A stretch of 64,000 bases of DNA from Gemmatimonadetes bacterium T265 (lineage in GTDB: Bacteria > Gemmatimonadota > Gemmatimonadetes > Gemmatimonadales > Gemmatimonadaceae). Numbering within the stretch: position 1 is the stretch's first letter; each line of letters opens with the position of its first letter. The notes under the pieces were generated by a model. The model was not told where the DNA came from, did no database searches, and saw only the letters and a program-made list of their open reading frames with translations. Shown here one piece after another: positions 40,829-48,671 of this stretch. Location of the stretch: positions 2,120,342-2,184,341 of the forward strand of contig BPUI01000001.1 in the NCBI GenBank assembly GCA_019973575.1, in the 5' to 3' direction. A program made the position numbers and the translations under genes.

Positions 40829-43066
40829 ATGCCGCCGGCCGTCGTTCTACATCTTCACTTGCACCACCCTCCGCGCGAGGACCCGTGGCTGGGTCATCTT
40901 CCGCGCGACCCTGAGTCGTTTCCCGACCACGATCCGCTCGCTCGCGCGGAGCGGAAGTGTTACCGACCCCTTGCCGCCGCCCGGGTCACCGATCCGGACG
41001 GGCGGGTGCGGCGGATCGTCGACGTCTTCACGCACGCGAGCTTCGACGTCGCGCCGACCCTGCTCGCGTGGATGGCGCGGCGCACGCCGGCGACCTACGG
41101 CGCGGTGCTCGCCGCCGACCGGGCGAGCGCGCGGCGCACGGGGTACGGCAACGCGATCGCCCATCCGTACCACCATAGCATCCTTCCGCTGCTCAGCCGG
41201 CGTGACAAGGTGACCGAGGTACGGTGGGGGCTCGCGGAGTTCGCGCGCCACTTCGGGCGAGCGGCGGAGGGGATGTGGCTTCCCGAGATGGCCGTGGACG
41301 ACGAGACCCTCGACGTGCTCGCGCAGGAGGGCGTTCGGTTCACGCTGCTCGCGCCGCACCAACTCGACGGCGCGCCCCGGGGCGGGCGGCCCGGGCGCTA
41401 CCGTACCAGCGGCGGCCGCGAGCTCACGGTCTGCACCTACGACGCCGAGATCGGGCACGACGTCGCGTTCGGGCCGCTCGTCCGCGACGGGCTGGCGTGG
41501 GCGGCGCGACTGCGCGCCCGGCTGCATGAGCACGCCGACGTGCCATCGCCGGTCGTGGCCGTCGCGGCGAACGCGGAGACGTTCGGGCTGCACCACCGAT
41601 TCGGCGAGAAAGCGCTCGCCGGGGTGCTCGACGCGCTCGGCCGTCCGGGGCGCGGCTCCGGCGGCCTTCCCGAAGCGCCGACCCCGGTCGTGAACTTCGC
41701 TTCGGTGCTCGCGGCCGAGCCCGCGACCGACGAGCTCCGCGTGCACGCGCGCACGTCGTGGAGCTGTTTGCACGGGCTCGGGCGCTGGCAGGAGGCCTGC
41801 GGGTGCCGGTACGACGCGTCCACTGACCAGCGCTGGCGCGCGCCGCTCGTTGCCGCGCTGGCCGAGCTGCGGACCGCCGTCGACGAGCGGTTCGCGGCCG
41901 AGGGTGGGGCGCTCTTCGGGCACCTTCCGGGTGGGGCCGATGCGGCGCGCGACGCGTACAACGGCGCGCCCGCGACCGACCGCGTGCCGGCCGATGCACT
42001 CGCGCTCGCGGGCGGCGTGGTGCCGGAGACCGCCGACCCGGTGTGGGCGCGCGAGCTGCTCGAGATGGCCCGCGAAGCGCTCGCGATGGCCGACTCCGAC
42101 GGCATCGGGGCCGACGACCTCGCCGACCCCGCCACGCAGGCCGTCCTCGCCCACGCCGCCCGCGCGGCCACGCTCGCCGGGCCGCGCGCGGAGGTCGCCA
42201 GCGCGCGCCTCCGGCGCGCGCTGAGCATGTTGGCGGGGGATCACGCCGCGGCGGGCGCGGCGCGCGCCATCCTCGAGCGCCTGACGCCCGTCGGTCCGCC
42301 GCTCGCGGTTCGAGTCGCGGCCGGTGTGGCCGCGGTCGACGCGGTCGGCGCGCCGGACGGTCCGCCGCCCGCGTGGTGGGCCGACGTCGACCGCTCCGCG
42401 CCCAACGCGCCCGTCATCCACGTCGCCGACCGGCGGCTCGGCGACGGGGCGACCTACGTCGTCACCGTCGACGTCCCGAGTGCGAACGCCGCACCCGGAC
42501 GTGCGGTGCGGCGCGCCGACATCGACGCACGCGCGGTGACGATCCTCGTCCGCCCCGTCCCGGGCGCGCCCGGCGCGCGCCCCGCGTTCGCCGACGCCCT
42601 CGGCGCCGCCCTCAAGCTCGGCGATCTCCCCGAACCGGCCCGCGTCTGCGTCGAACTCGCGCTCCGGCGCGCCGTGGTGCAGCGGTTGCTCGACGCCGAG
42701 GATCGTGCGCGACTCGCGGCCGGAGAGGCCCGGCTGCGCGTGCTCGCCGGGGCCGCCCTCGTGCAGGCGATCGACGCGCTCGGCGAGGAGTTGCGCCACG
42801 AAGACTTTTTCGATTCGACGCTCGGACCGCGCAGTCCAAATGCGGCCGTGAGTGGTCCGGCCGTCGCGCGGGTCCTCGGCCTCGCCGACCTCGCCGAATC
42901 GGCCGGAGCGGGGACGCCGTTCGACGCGCAGACGGCGCTCTACCGGCTCGGCCTCTCGCTCCCGCGCGCCGCACGCGCGCAGCTCGCCCCGCTCGCGTGG
43001 CGGCTCGGCTTTTCGGCCCGCGGGTGGCGCGAGTTGGACGACGGCACGCCGGGTGCGGAGCGCTAG
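40829..43066 (+). CDS. DUF3536 / GH57-like glycoside hydrolase-fold protein
   Basis: Protein of 745 aa. The N-terminal half resembles the GH57 polysaccharide-deacetylase-like barrel (HLHLHHPPREDPWLGHLP start, IAHPYHHSILPLLSRRDK, AEGMWLPEMAVDDETLDVL; the last supplies the typical GMWLPE Glu). The second half fits DUF3536, with TSWSCLHGLGRWQEACGC and helical sequence. Related proteins occur with glycogen or glucan metabolism, but the substrate is unproven. ATG 40829 starts just before the barrel. It ends 7 bp before the first ATP-grasp gene, so it probably heads that operon. Confidence 0.82.
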   Translation: MPPAVVLHLHLHHPPREDPWLGHLPRDPESFPDHDPLARAERKCYRPLAAARVTDPDGRVRRIVDVFTHASFDVAPTLLAWMARRTPATYGAVLAADRASARRTGYGNAIAHPYHHSILPLLSRRDKVTEVRWGLAEFARHFGRAAEGMWLPEMAVDDETLDVLAQEGVRFTLLAPHQLDGAPRGGRPGRYRTSGGRELTVCTYDAEIGHDVAFGPLVRDGLAWAARLRARLHEHADVPSPVVAVAANAETFGLHHRFGEKALAGVLDALGRPGRGSGGLPEAPTPVVNFASVLAAEPATDELRVHARTSWSCLHGLGRWQEACGCRYDASTDQRWRAPLVAALAELRTAVDERFAAEGGALFGHLPGGADAARDAYNGAPATDRVPADALALAGGVVPETADPVWARELLEMAREALAMADSDGIGADDLADPATQAVLAHAARAATLAGPRAEVASARLRRALSMLAGDHAAAGAARAILERLTPVGPPLAVRVAAGVAAVDAVGAPDGPPPAWWADVDRSAPNAPVIHVADRRLGDGATYVVTVDVPSANAAPGRAVRRADIDARAVTILVRPVPGAPGARPAFADALGAALKLGDLPEPARVCVELALRRAVVQRLLDAEDRARLAAGEARLRVLAGAALVQAIDALGEELRHEDFFDSTLGPRSPNAAVSGPAVARVLGLADLAESAGAGTPFDAQTALYRLGLSLPRAARAQLAPLAWRLGFSARGWRELDDGTPGAER

Positions 43067-43073
43067 CGCTACA

Positions 43074-44300
43074 ATGCCCACGGTCATCTTCGCCGCGCCC
43101 TACCTCACGCCGAGCGCCGCGCGCATGGTGACGTCCGCCGCCTCGCTCCCCGGCGTGCGACTCGGCGTCATCTCGCAGGACCCGCTCGACAACGCGCCCG
43201 AGGACGTGCGGGCGGCGACCGCCCAACACTGGCGGGTCGACGACGTGCTCGACGTCGAGCAGCTCGCCGGCGCGGTCGCCGCGATCGGCGCGCGGATCGG
43301 CGCGCCGGACCGGCTGTTCGGCGCCTACGAGCAGCTGCAGGTGCCGCTCGCGGAGTTGCGCGAGCGGCTCGGGATCGTTGGGCTGCCGGTCGAGACCGCG
43401 CGCAACTTCCGCGACAAGGCGCGCATGAAGGAGATCCTGCGCGCCGCGGGCGTGCCGTGCGCGCGCCACGCGCTCGCGGAGACGGCGGCCGAGGCGCGCG
43501 CGTTCGCGGGGCGCGTCGGGTACCCCGTGGTCGTGAAGCCGCCGGCGGGGGCGGGCTCGGTCGCGACGTTCCGCGCGTCGAGCGACGCGGAGCTCGACGC
43601 GGCGCTCGCGGCCGCGCCCCCCGCGCCCGGCGACCCGGTGTTGCTCGAGGAGTTCGTCGTCGGGGACGAGCACTCGCTCGAGACGATCTCGCTCGACGGG
43701 CGCCCGGTGTGGCACTCGCTCACGCGCTACCATCCGACGCCGCTCGACGCGGTGCGGAACCCGTGGGTCCAGTGGTGCGTCGTGCTCCCGCGCGAGGCCG
43801 ACGACGCGCGCTACGACGACGCCCGGCGCGTCGGCGACGAGGCGCTCGCCGCGTTAGGCATGACCACGGGCCTCACGCACATGGAGTGGTTCCGGCGGCG
43901 CGACGGCTCAGTCGCGGTGAGCGAGGTCGCGGCGCGCCCGCCGGGCGCGCAGATCACGACGCTCGTCTCGCGCTCGACGGACACCGACTTCGTGCGGAGC
44001 TGGACGCGCGTGATGGTCGAGGGCGCGTTCGACCCGCCCGAACGGAAGTACGCGGCGGGCGTCGCGTTCCTCCGCGCGCAGGGGCGGCCGGGCGGCACCA
44101 TCCGCGGCACGCACGGGGTCGAGCGGCTCTCCGACGAGACGCGCGCCCTCGTCACCGACGCGCAGATGCCCTACGTCGGGTTCGGGGCGCGCCCCAGCTA
44201 CGAGGGCGACGGCTGGATCGTCGTGCGCCACCCCGAGACGGCGCCGGTCGAGCGCGCGCTCGCGGAGATCGTCTCCACCGTGCGCGTGGAGTTGGCGTGA
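43074..44300 (+). CDS. ATP-grasp ligase (first of the cluster)
   Basis: Enzyme of 408 aa of the ATP-grasp superfamily, expected to make an acyl-phosphate from a carboxylate and join it to an amine. N-terminal Rossmann-like part MPTVIFAAPYLTPSAARMVT; ATP-grasp core with FRDKARMKEILRAAGVPCAR (about residue 107), VGYPVVVKPPAGAGSVATFR (about 145) and LLEEFVVGDEHSLETISLDG, and the metal site near MEWFRRRDGSVAVSEVAARP. Start ATG 43074 is 7 bp after the DUF3536 gene. The similar length and layout of the gene at 44500 suggest an ancient duplication. Substrates unknown. Confidence 0.82.
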   Translation: MPTVIFAAPYLTPSAARMVTSAASLPGVRLGVISQDPLDNAPEDVRAATAQHWRVDDVLDVEQLAGAVAAIGARIGAPDRLFGAYEQLQVPLAELRERLGIVGLPVETARNFRDKARMKEILRAAGVPCARHALAETAAEARAFAGRVGYPVVVKPPAGAGSVATFRASSDAELDAALAAAPPAPGDPVLLEEFVVGDEHSLETISLDGRPVWHSLTRYHPTPLDAVRNPWVQWCVVLPREADDARYDDARRVGDEALAALGMTTGLTHMEWFRRRDGSVAVSEVAARPPGAQITTLVSRSTDTDFVRSWTRVMVEGAFDPPERKYAAGVAFLRAQGRPGGTIRGTHGVERLSDETRALVTDAQMPYVGFGARPSYEGDGWIVVRHPETAPVERALAEIVSTVRVELA

Positions 44301-44339
44301 CGGCGGCGCGGACGGCGTCCGGCTCGCTTCGCGGATCAC

Positions 44340-44454
44340 GTCATCCTGAGGGAGCGGAGCGACCGAAGGATCGCCGTCCGAGGAACGATCACTCGCGCGT
44401 GCGACGCGACCGCGGTCGCGAGGCGGAGCGATCCTTCGCTGCGCTCAGGATGAC
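44340..44454. repeat. Intergenic inverted repeat of the GTCATCCTGAG type
   Basis: The left arm GTCATCCTGAGGGAGCGGAG (from 44340), continuing GCGACCGAAGGATC, and the right arm ending at 44454 (complement GTCATCCTGAGCGCAGCGAA, continuing GGATC) are separated by about 50 bp. It lies between two ATP-grasp genes of one transcription direction, where its hairpin could reduce read-through. It is the less-diverged relative of the element at 29619-29725. Confidence 0.75.
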
Positions 44455-44499
44455 ACGAATCGGCAATAACTCACCACCAGCCTCACCTCCGCCCCGCCC

Positions 44500-45717
44500 A
44501 TGAACGTCCTCTTCATCGCCCCCGGCTACCCCGACGAGATGCCGCTCTTCGTGCGCGGCCTCGCGCGGCAGGGGGCGCGCGTCTTCGGCCTGAGCGACGT
44601 CGCCGAGTCGCAGCTGCCCGAGATGACGCGGCGCCACCTCGCGGGGTACGTGCAGGCCGACATCCGCGACGAGGCGGGCGCGGTGGGGACCGTACAGCGC
44701 GCGGCCGCCGGCCGCGTCACCTTCGACCGCGTGCTCTGCCTCTGGGAGCCGGGCGTGCTCCTCGCCGCGCGGCTCCGCGAGGCGTTAGGCGTGCCCGGGA
44801 TGGGCGTCGAGCAGGCGCGCCTCTTCCGCGACAAGGACCTGATGAAGCAGGCCGTCGCCGCGGCCGGCATCCGCGTGCCGTACCACCGGCGCGCGACGAC
44901 CGCCGCCGAGGTGCGCGAGGGCGTCGAGGCGGTCGGCTACCCGGCGATCATCAAGCCGATCGACGGCGCGGGCTCGATGGACACCTTCCGCGTCGACACC
45001 CCCGACGAGCTCGAGGCCGCGATCAAGCGCCTCGGCCACGTCGAGACCGTGAACGTCGAGGAGTTCATCGACGCCGAGGAGTTCACGTACGACACCGTGT
45101 GCGCCGGCGGGAAGATTCTCTTCGAGCACGTCGGCTACTACCGCCCGCGCCCGCTCGCGGCGCGCAGCAACGAGTGGATCTCGCCGCAGACGCTGTCGCT
45201 GCGCGACATCGACACCGACTGGGTGAAGGACGGCGTCGCCCAGGGGCACGACGTGCTCAAGGCGCTCGCCTTCGACACCGGCTTCACGCACATGGAGTGG
45301 TACCGCAAGGCGGACGGCGAGGTCGTCTTCGGCGAGATCGCCGCGCGCCCCGCGGGCGCGCGCACCGTCGACCTGATGAACTTCAACTCCGACATCGACC
45401 TGTTCACGGGCTACGCCGAGGCGGAGCTGAAGGGCACGTTCTCGCAGAACATCACGCGGGCGTACTACGTCGCGAACATCTTCAAGCGCGCGGAGGGGCA
45501 GGGGCGCATCGTCGCGATCGACGGGCTCGACGCGCTGCGCCGCCGGTTCGGGCCGGCGATCGTCAACGTCGACCTGCTGCCGGTCGGCGCGTCGCGGCGC
45601 GACTGGGTGCTCACGCTCATCTCCGACGGCTACGTGACCGTGCGCCACCCGGACAAGCAGACGCTCTGGGACATGGCCGACGCGGTGGGCACCGACCTGC
45701 GGCTCTACGCCGCGTGA
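44500..45717 (+). CDS. ATP-grasp ligase (second of the cluster)
   Basis: Enzyme of 405 aa. MNVLFIAPGYPDEMPLFVRG opens a Rossmann-like domain; the ATP-grasp core shows FRDKDLMKQAVAAAGIRVPY (about residue 108), VGYPAIIKPIDGAGSMDTFR (about 146), ETVNVEEFIDAEEFTYDTVC (about 185) and the metal-binding MEWYRKADGEVVFGEIAARP (about 266). It parallels the 43074 product through most of its length. Its stop overlaps the next gene (GTGA at 45714-45717), so they are translationally coupled. The TTA codon is in a GTTAGGC heptamer (44784). Carboxylate-amine or thiol ligase; substrates unknown. Confidence 0.85.
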   Translation: MNVLFIAPGYPDEMPLFVRGLARQGARVFGLSDVAESQLPEMTRRHLAGYVQADIRDEAGAVGTVQRAAAGRVTFDRVLCLWEPGVLLAARLREALGVPGMGVEQARLFRDKDLMKQAVAAAGIRVPYHRRATTAAEVREGVEAVGYPAIIKPIDGAGSMDTFRVDTPDELEAAIKRLGHVETVNVEEFIDAEEFTYDTVCAGGKILFEHVGYYRPRPLAARSNEWISPQTLSLRDIDTDWVKDGVAQGHDVLKALAFDTGFTHMEWYRKADGEVVFGEIAARPAGARTVDLMNFNSDIDLFTGYAEAELKGTFSQNITRAYYVANIFKRAEGQGRIVAIDGLDALRRRFGPAIVNVDLLPVGASRRDWVLTLISDGYVTVRHPDKQTLWDMADAVGTDLRLYAA

Positions 45718-46532
45718 CCACCACGCCGCGCCGCCGCTTCGCCCGGCGCCCGGCCGCCCCGGGCGCGATCGCCGTGCTGCGCGACGTCTTCTCGCCCGAG
45801 CTGCACAACCACCGCGACGTCTACGTCTACCTGCCCCCGTCCTATGGGCTCGGCGCGCCCGACGCGCGCTACCCGGTGATGTACATGCACGACGGGCAGA
45901 ACCTCTTCGACCCCGCGCTCAGCTTCGCCGGCGCGTGGCGCGTCGACCTCGCCATGCAGTCCGCCGCGCGCCTCGGCTACGAGGCGATCGTCGTCGGCGT
46001 GAGCAACACCGGCGGCTCGCGCATCGACGAGTACTCGCCGTTCTTCGACGAGCGCGTCGGCGGCGGCGGGACGGCGGACCGCTACGTCGACTTCCTGCTG
46101 CACACGCTCAAGCCCGTCGTCGACGCGCAGTTCCGCACTCGCCCGGAGCCCGCCGCGACCGGCGTGCTCGGCTCGTCGATGGGCGGCCTGGTGAGCGCGT
46201 ACGCGTTCTTTCGCGCGCCGCACGCGTTCCACATGTGCGGCATCATGAGCCCGGCGCTCTGGTTCGCGGGGCGCGCCATCCTGCCGTACATCGAGGCCGC
46301 CGACCCGCCGCCGGGGCGCGTCTGGCTCGACGTCGGCACCGCGGAGGGCGCGCGCACGGTGCACAACGTCCGCCTCCTGCGCGACCTGCTCGTCCGCAAG
46401 GGCTACGCGGAAGGCGGCGCCGCGGGCGGCGCGCGCGCGCTCAAGACCGTCATCGCCGCCCGCGACGCGCACAACGAAGCGGCCTGGGGCCGCCGCCTCA
46501 AGAAGGCCATCCCCTTCCTGCTCGGCTCTTAA
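45714..46532 (+). CDS. Esterase D / Fes-like alpha/beta hydrolase
   Basis: Hydrolase of 272 aa of the putative-esterase (Esterase D/enterochelin esterase-like) group. NHRDVYVYLPPSYGLG and YPVMYMHDGQNLFDP are characteristic; the nucleophile elbow is GVLGSSMGGLVSAYA (Ser about residue 162), and the last histidine is in AARDAHNEAAWGRRL (about 253). No signal peptide. Start GTG 45714 overlaps the ATP-grasp stop by 4 bp. A second, different hydrolase follows by 12 bp. It may hydrolyse an ester or amide of the cluster product or act as an acyl transferase. Confidence 0.85.
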   Translation: MTTTPRRRFARRPAAPGAIAVLRDVFSPELHNHRDVYVYLPPSYGLGAPDARYPVMYMHDGQNLFDPALSFAGAWRVDLAMQSAARLGYEAIVVGVSNTGGSRIDEYSPFFDERVGGGGTADRYVDFLLHTLKPVVDAQFRTRPEPAATGVLGSSMGGLVSAYAFFRAPHAFHMCGIMSPALWFAGRAILPYIEAADPPPGRVWLDVGTAEGARTVHNVRLLRDLLVRKGYAEGGAAGGARALKTVIAARDAHNEAAWGRRLKKAIPFLLGS

Positions 46533-46544
46533 CGCACGGCCCCG

Positions 46545-47267
46545 ATGCACACCGAACACCACCGCTGGCACAGCCCCGCGCTCGACGGCAAGCCGATGGA
46601 CCTGCTCGTCTACGGCCACGCCGGGGCGAAGCTGTTCGTCTTTCCCACCTCGATGGGGACGTACTACGAGTGGCCCGACCGCCGCATGCACTGGGTGCTG
46701 GGCGACCACCTCGAGCGCGGCTGGCTGCAGATGTACTGCCTGCACCACGTGCACGACGAGAGCTGGTACCGCCGCGACCTGCACGTCGGCGCGCGCGCGT
46801 GGCGCCACCTGCAGTTCGACAATTACGTGTACCACGAGGTCGTCCCGTTCAGCTACTCGCGGAACCCGAACGACTTCTTCATCGCGACTGGCGCGTCGTT
46901 AGGCGCGTACGACGCGGCGGTGTTCGCGATGCGCCACCCGGACGTCGTCCGCCGCCTCGTCGGGATGAGCGGGAGCTACGACATCCTCCGCCTCACGCAC
47001 GGCCAGCGCGACGGCACGGTCGACCAGGTGAACCCGATGGCGCTCGCCGCGGCGCCGATGAGCCACGACAAGCTCGCGCTCCACCGCCGGCAGGACCTCA
47101 TCATGGCGATCGGGCTCGACGACCCCGCGCTCGGCAACAACCGCGCGTTCTCGGGGCTGCTCTGGTCGCGGGGGATCGGCAACGCGCTCCGCGAGTGGCA
47201 GGGCTTCGCGCACGACTGGCCGTGGTGGGAGCGGATGCTCCGCCTGTACGTCGGCGGCCACGACTAA
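46545..47267 (+). CDS. Esterase-like alpha/beta hydrolase, second type
   Basis: Hydrolase-fold protein of 240 aa. It opens HRWHSPALDGKPMDLLVYGH and has LFVFPTSMGTYYEWPDRRM, then the nucleophile elbow FIATGASLGAYDAAVFAMRH (Ser about residue 118), and LVGMSGSYDILR. It resembles the small esterase family that commonly sits next to ATP-grasp genes in this type of locus (recalled, not searched). A histidine near the C-terminus (FAHDWPWWERML) could complete the triad. Co-oriented and spaced 12 and 21 bp from its neighbours. Substrate unknown. Confidence 0.8.
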   Translation: MHTEHHRWHSPALDGKPMDLLVYGHAGAKLFVFPTSMGTYYEWPDRRMHWVLGDHLERGWLQMYCLHHVHDESWYRRDLHVGARAWRHLQFDNYVYHEVVPFSYSRNPNDFFIATGASLGAYDAAVFAMRHPDVVRRLVGMSGSYDILRLTHGQRDGTVDQVNPMALAAAPMSHDKLALHRRQDLIMAIGLDDPALGNNRAFSGLLWSRGIGNALREWQGFAHDWPWWERMLRLYVGGHD

Positions 47268-47288
47268 TCCCCTCACCCTTCTCGACCG

Positions 47289-48671
47289 ATGAGCGACAAG
47301 AAAAAGCAGCCTCGCATCAAGAAGGGCGGCGCGAAGTCGTCCGCCGCCGCGGGCCCCCTCACCCCGCAGGGCGACCCGGCCCAGCCCGGCGGTGAGAAGC
47401 CGATCGGGGCGCCGATCGACGTGCCGATTGGCGCGCCGAGCGACGCGGGCCGGGGCGCGGCGCTCAGCACCGGCCCCGCCCCGTCGTTCGAGGCGCCCGA
47501 CGTGTACGCGCCCGAGGTGCCCGACCACGCGCCGGGCGCTCCCGTCGTTGACGCGACGGCGCACCCCGCGGGCGGCGCGTCCGCGGCAGTTCCCGAGATG
47601 CGCCCGCCCGAAGCGCCGAGCGCGGTCGACGTGGCCGCGGCGGCCGAGACCCTCGTCACCGAGGACGGCGGCGCGACGGCGCCGATCGGCACGCCGGCGG
47701 GCGCCCCGGCCGTGCACCGCGCCACGCGCGACGCGCGCGTCGGTCTCTTTGTGGGGCGCGAGTGGTCGTTCCCGCCGGAGTTCATGAAGGCCGTCGAGCG
47801 GCGCGACGCCGGCGTCGTCGCGGAGTTCGCGAAGATCGGCGCGCCGCACTTCGACGAGCCGCCCAAGTACGACCTGCTCATCGACCGCATCTCGCACGAG
47901 GTGCCGACCTACCGCAGCTATCTCAAGCAGGCCGCGCTCCGCGGCGCGGCGGTCGTCAACAACCCGTTCATGTGGACCGCCGACGACAAGTTCTTCGGCG
48001 CCGCGCTCGCCGACCGGCTGGGCGTCGCGAGCCCGAAGACGGTCGTGCTGCCCAACCGCGAGTACGTCCCGGGGATCGTCCCCGAGGAGTCGCTCCGCAA
48101 CCTCGAGTACCCGCTCGACTGGACGGGGATCGTCGAGTACGTCGGCATGCCGTGCATCCTGAAGGACGCGCACGGGGGCGGGTGGAAGGAGGTCTACGTC
48201 TGCCGCACGGCCGAAGAGCTCCTGCACAACTACAACACGAGCGGCCTGCTCACGATGATCGTGCAGGAGTTCATCGAGTTCGAGCACTTCGTGCGCTGCC
48301 TCGTGATCGGGCGCGACGAGGTGCTGCCGATGAAGTACGACCCGAAGCACCGCAAGTACGTCGTCGACCACGCGCACCTGAGCGCCGAACTCGGTGCCAA
48401 GATCGTCCGCGACGCGCGGGCGCTCTGCCACGCGTTAGGCTACGACATGAACTCGATGGAGTTCGCGATCCGGGGCGGCGTCCCGTACGCGATCGACTTC
48501 ATGAACCCGGCGCCCGACATGGACATCTACTCGCTCACGCCGACGTACTTCGAGTGGGCGGTCGAGCACATGGCCGACATGGCCGTGCGCCTGGCGACGG
48601 CGGTGCGCGACGGCCGCCACCGCGCCGTCGACCCCGCGTGGGTGTCGCTGTTCGGCGGGGCTGCGGTGTGA
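47289..48671 (+). CDS. ATP-grasp (RimK-like) protein with long disordered N-terminus
   Basis: Protein of 460 aa. The first 150 residues are low complexity: a basic start MSDKKKQPRIKKGGAKSS, then Pro/Ala/Gly-rich sequence with PIGAPIDVPIGAP. From about 150 follows an ordered region: VGLFVGREWSFPPEFMKAV, PPKYDLLIDRISHEVPTYRS, the ATP-grasp-type lysine segment GMPCILKDAHGGGWKEVYVC (about 300), MIVQEFIEFEHFVRCLVIGR and MEFAIRGGVPYAIDFMNPAP (metal site). Its GTGA stop overlap with the next gene links it to the fourth ATP-grasp protein. The disordered tail may dock a partner or tether the enzyme. Function unknown beyond ATP-dependent ligation. Confidence 0.78.
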   Translation: MSDKKKQPRIKKGGAKSSAAAGPLTPQGDPAQPGGEKPIGAPIDVPIGAPSDAGRGAALSTGPAPSFEAPDVYAPEVPDHAPGAPVVDATAHPAGGASAAVPEMRPPEAPSAVDVAAAAETLVTEDGGATAPIGTPAGAPAVHRATRDARVGLFVGREWSFPPEFMKAVERRDAGVVAEFAKIGAPHFDEPPKYDLLIDRISHEVPTYRSYLKQAALRGAAVVNNPFMWTADDKFFGAALADRLGVASPKTVVLPNREYVPGIVPEESLRNLEYPLDWTGIVEYVGMPCILKDAHGGGWKEVYVCRTAEELLHNYNTSGLLTMIVQEFIEFEHFVRCLVIGRDEVLPMKYDPKHRKYVVDHAHLSAELGAKIVRDARALCHALGYDMNSMEFAIRGGVPYAIDFMNPAPDMDIYSLTPTYFEWAVEHMADMAVRLATAVRDGRHRAVDPAWVSLFGGAAV

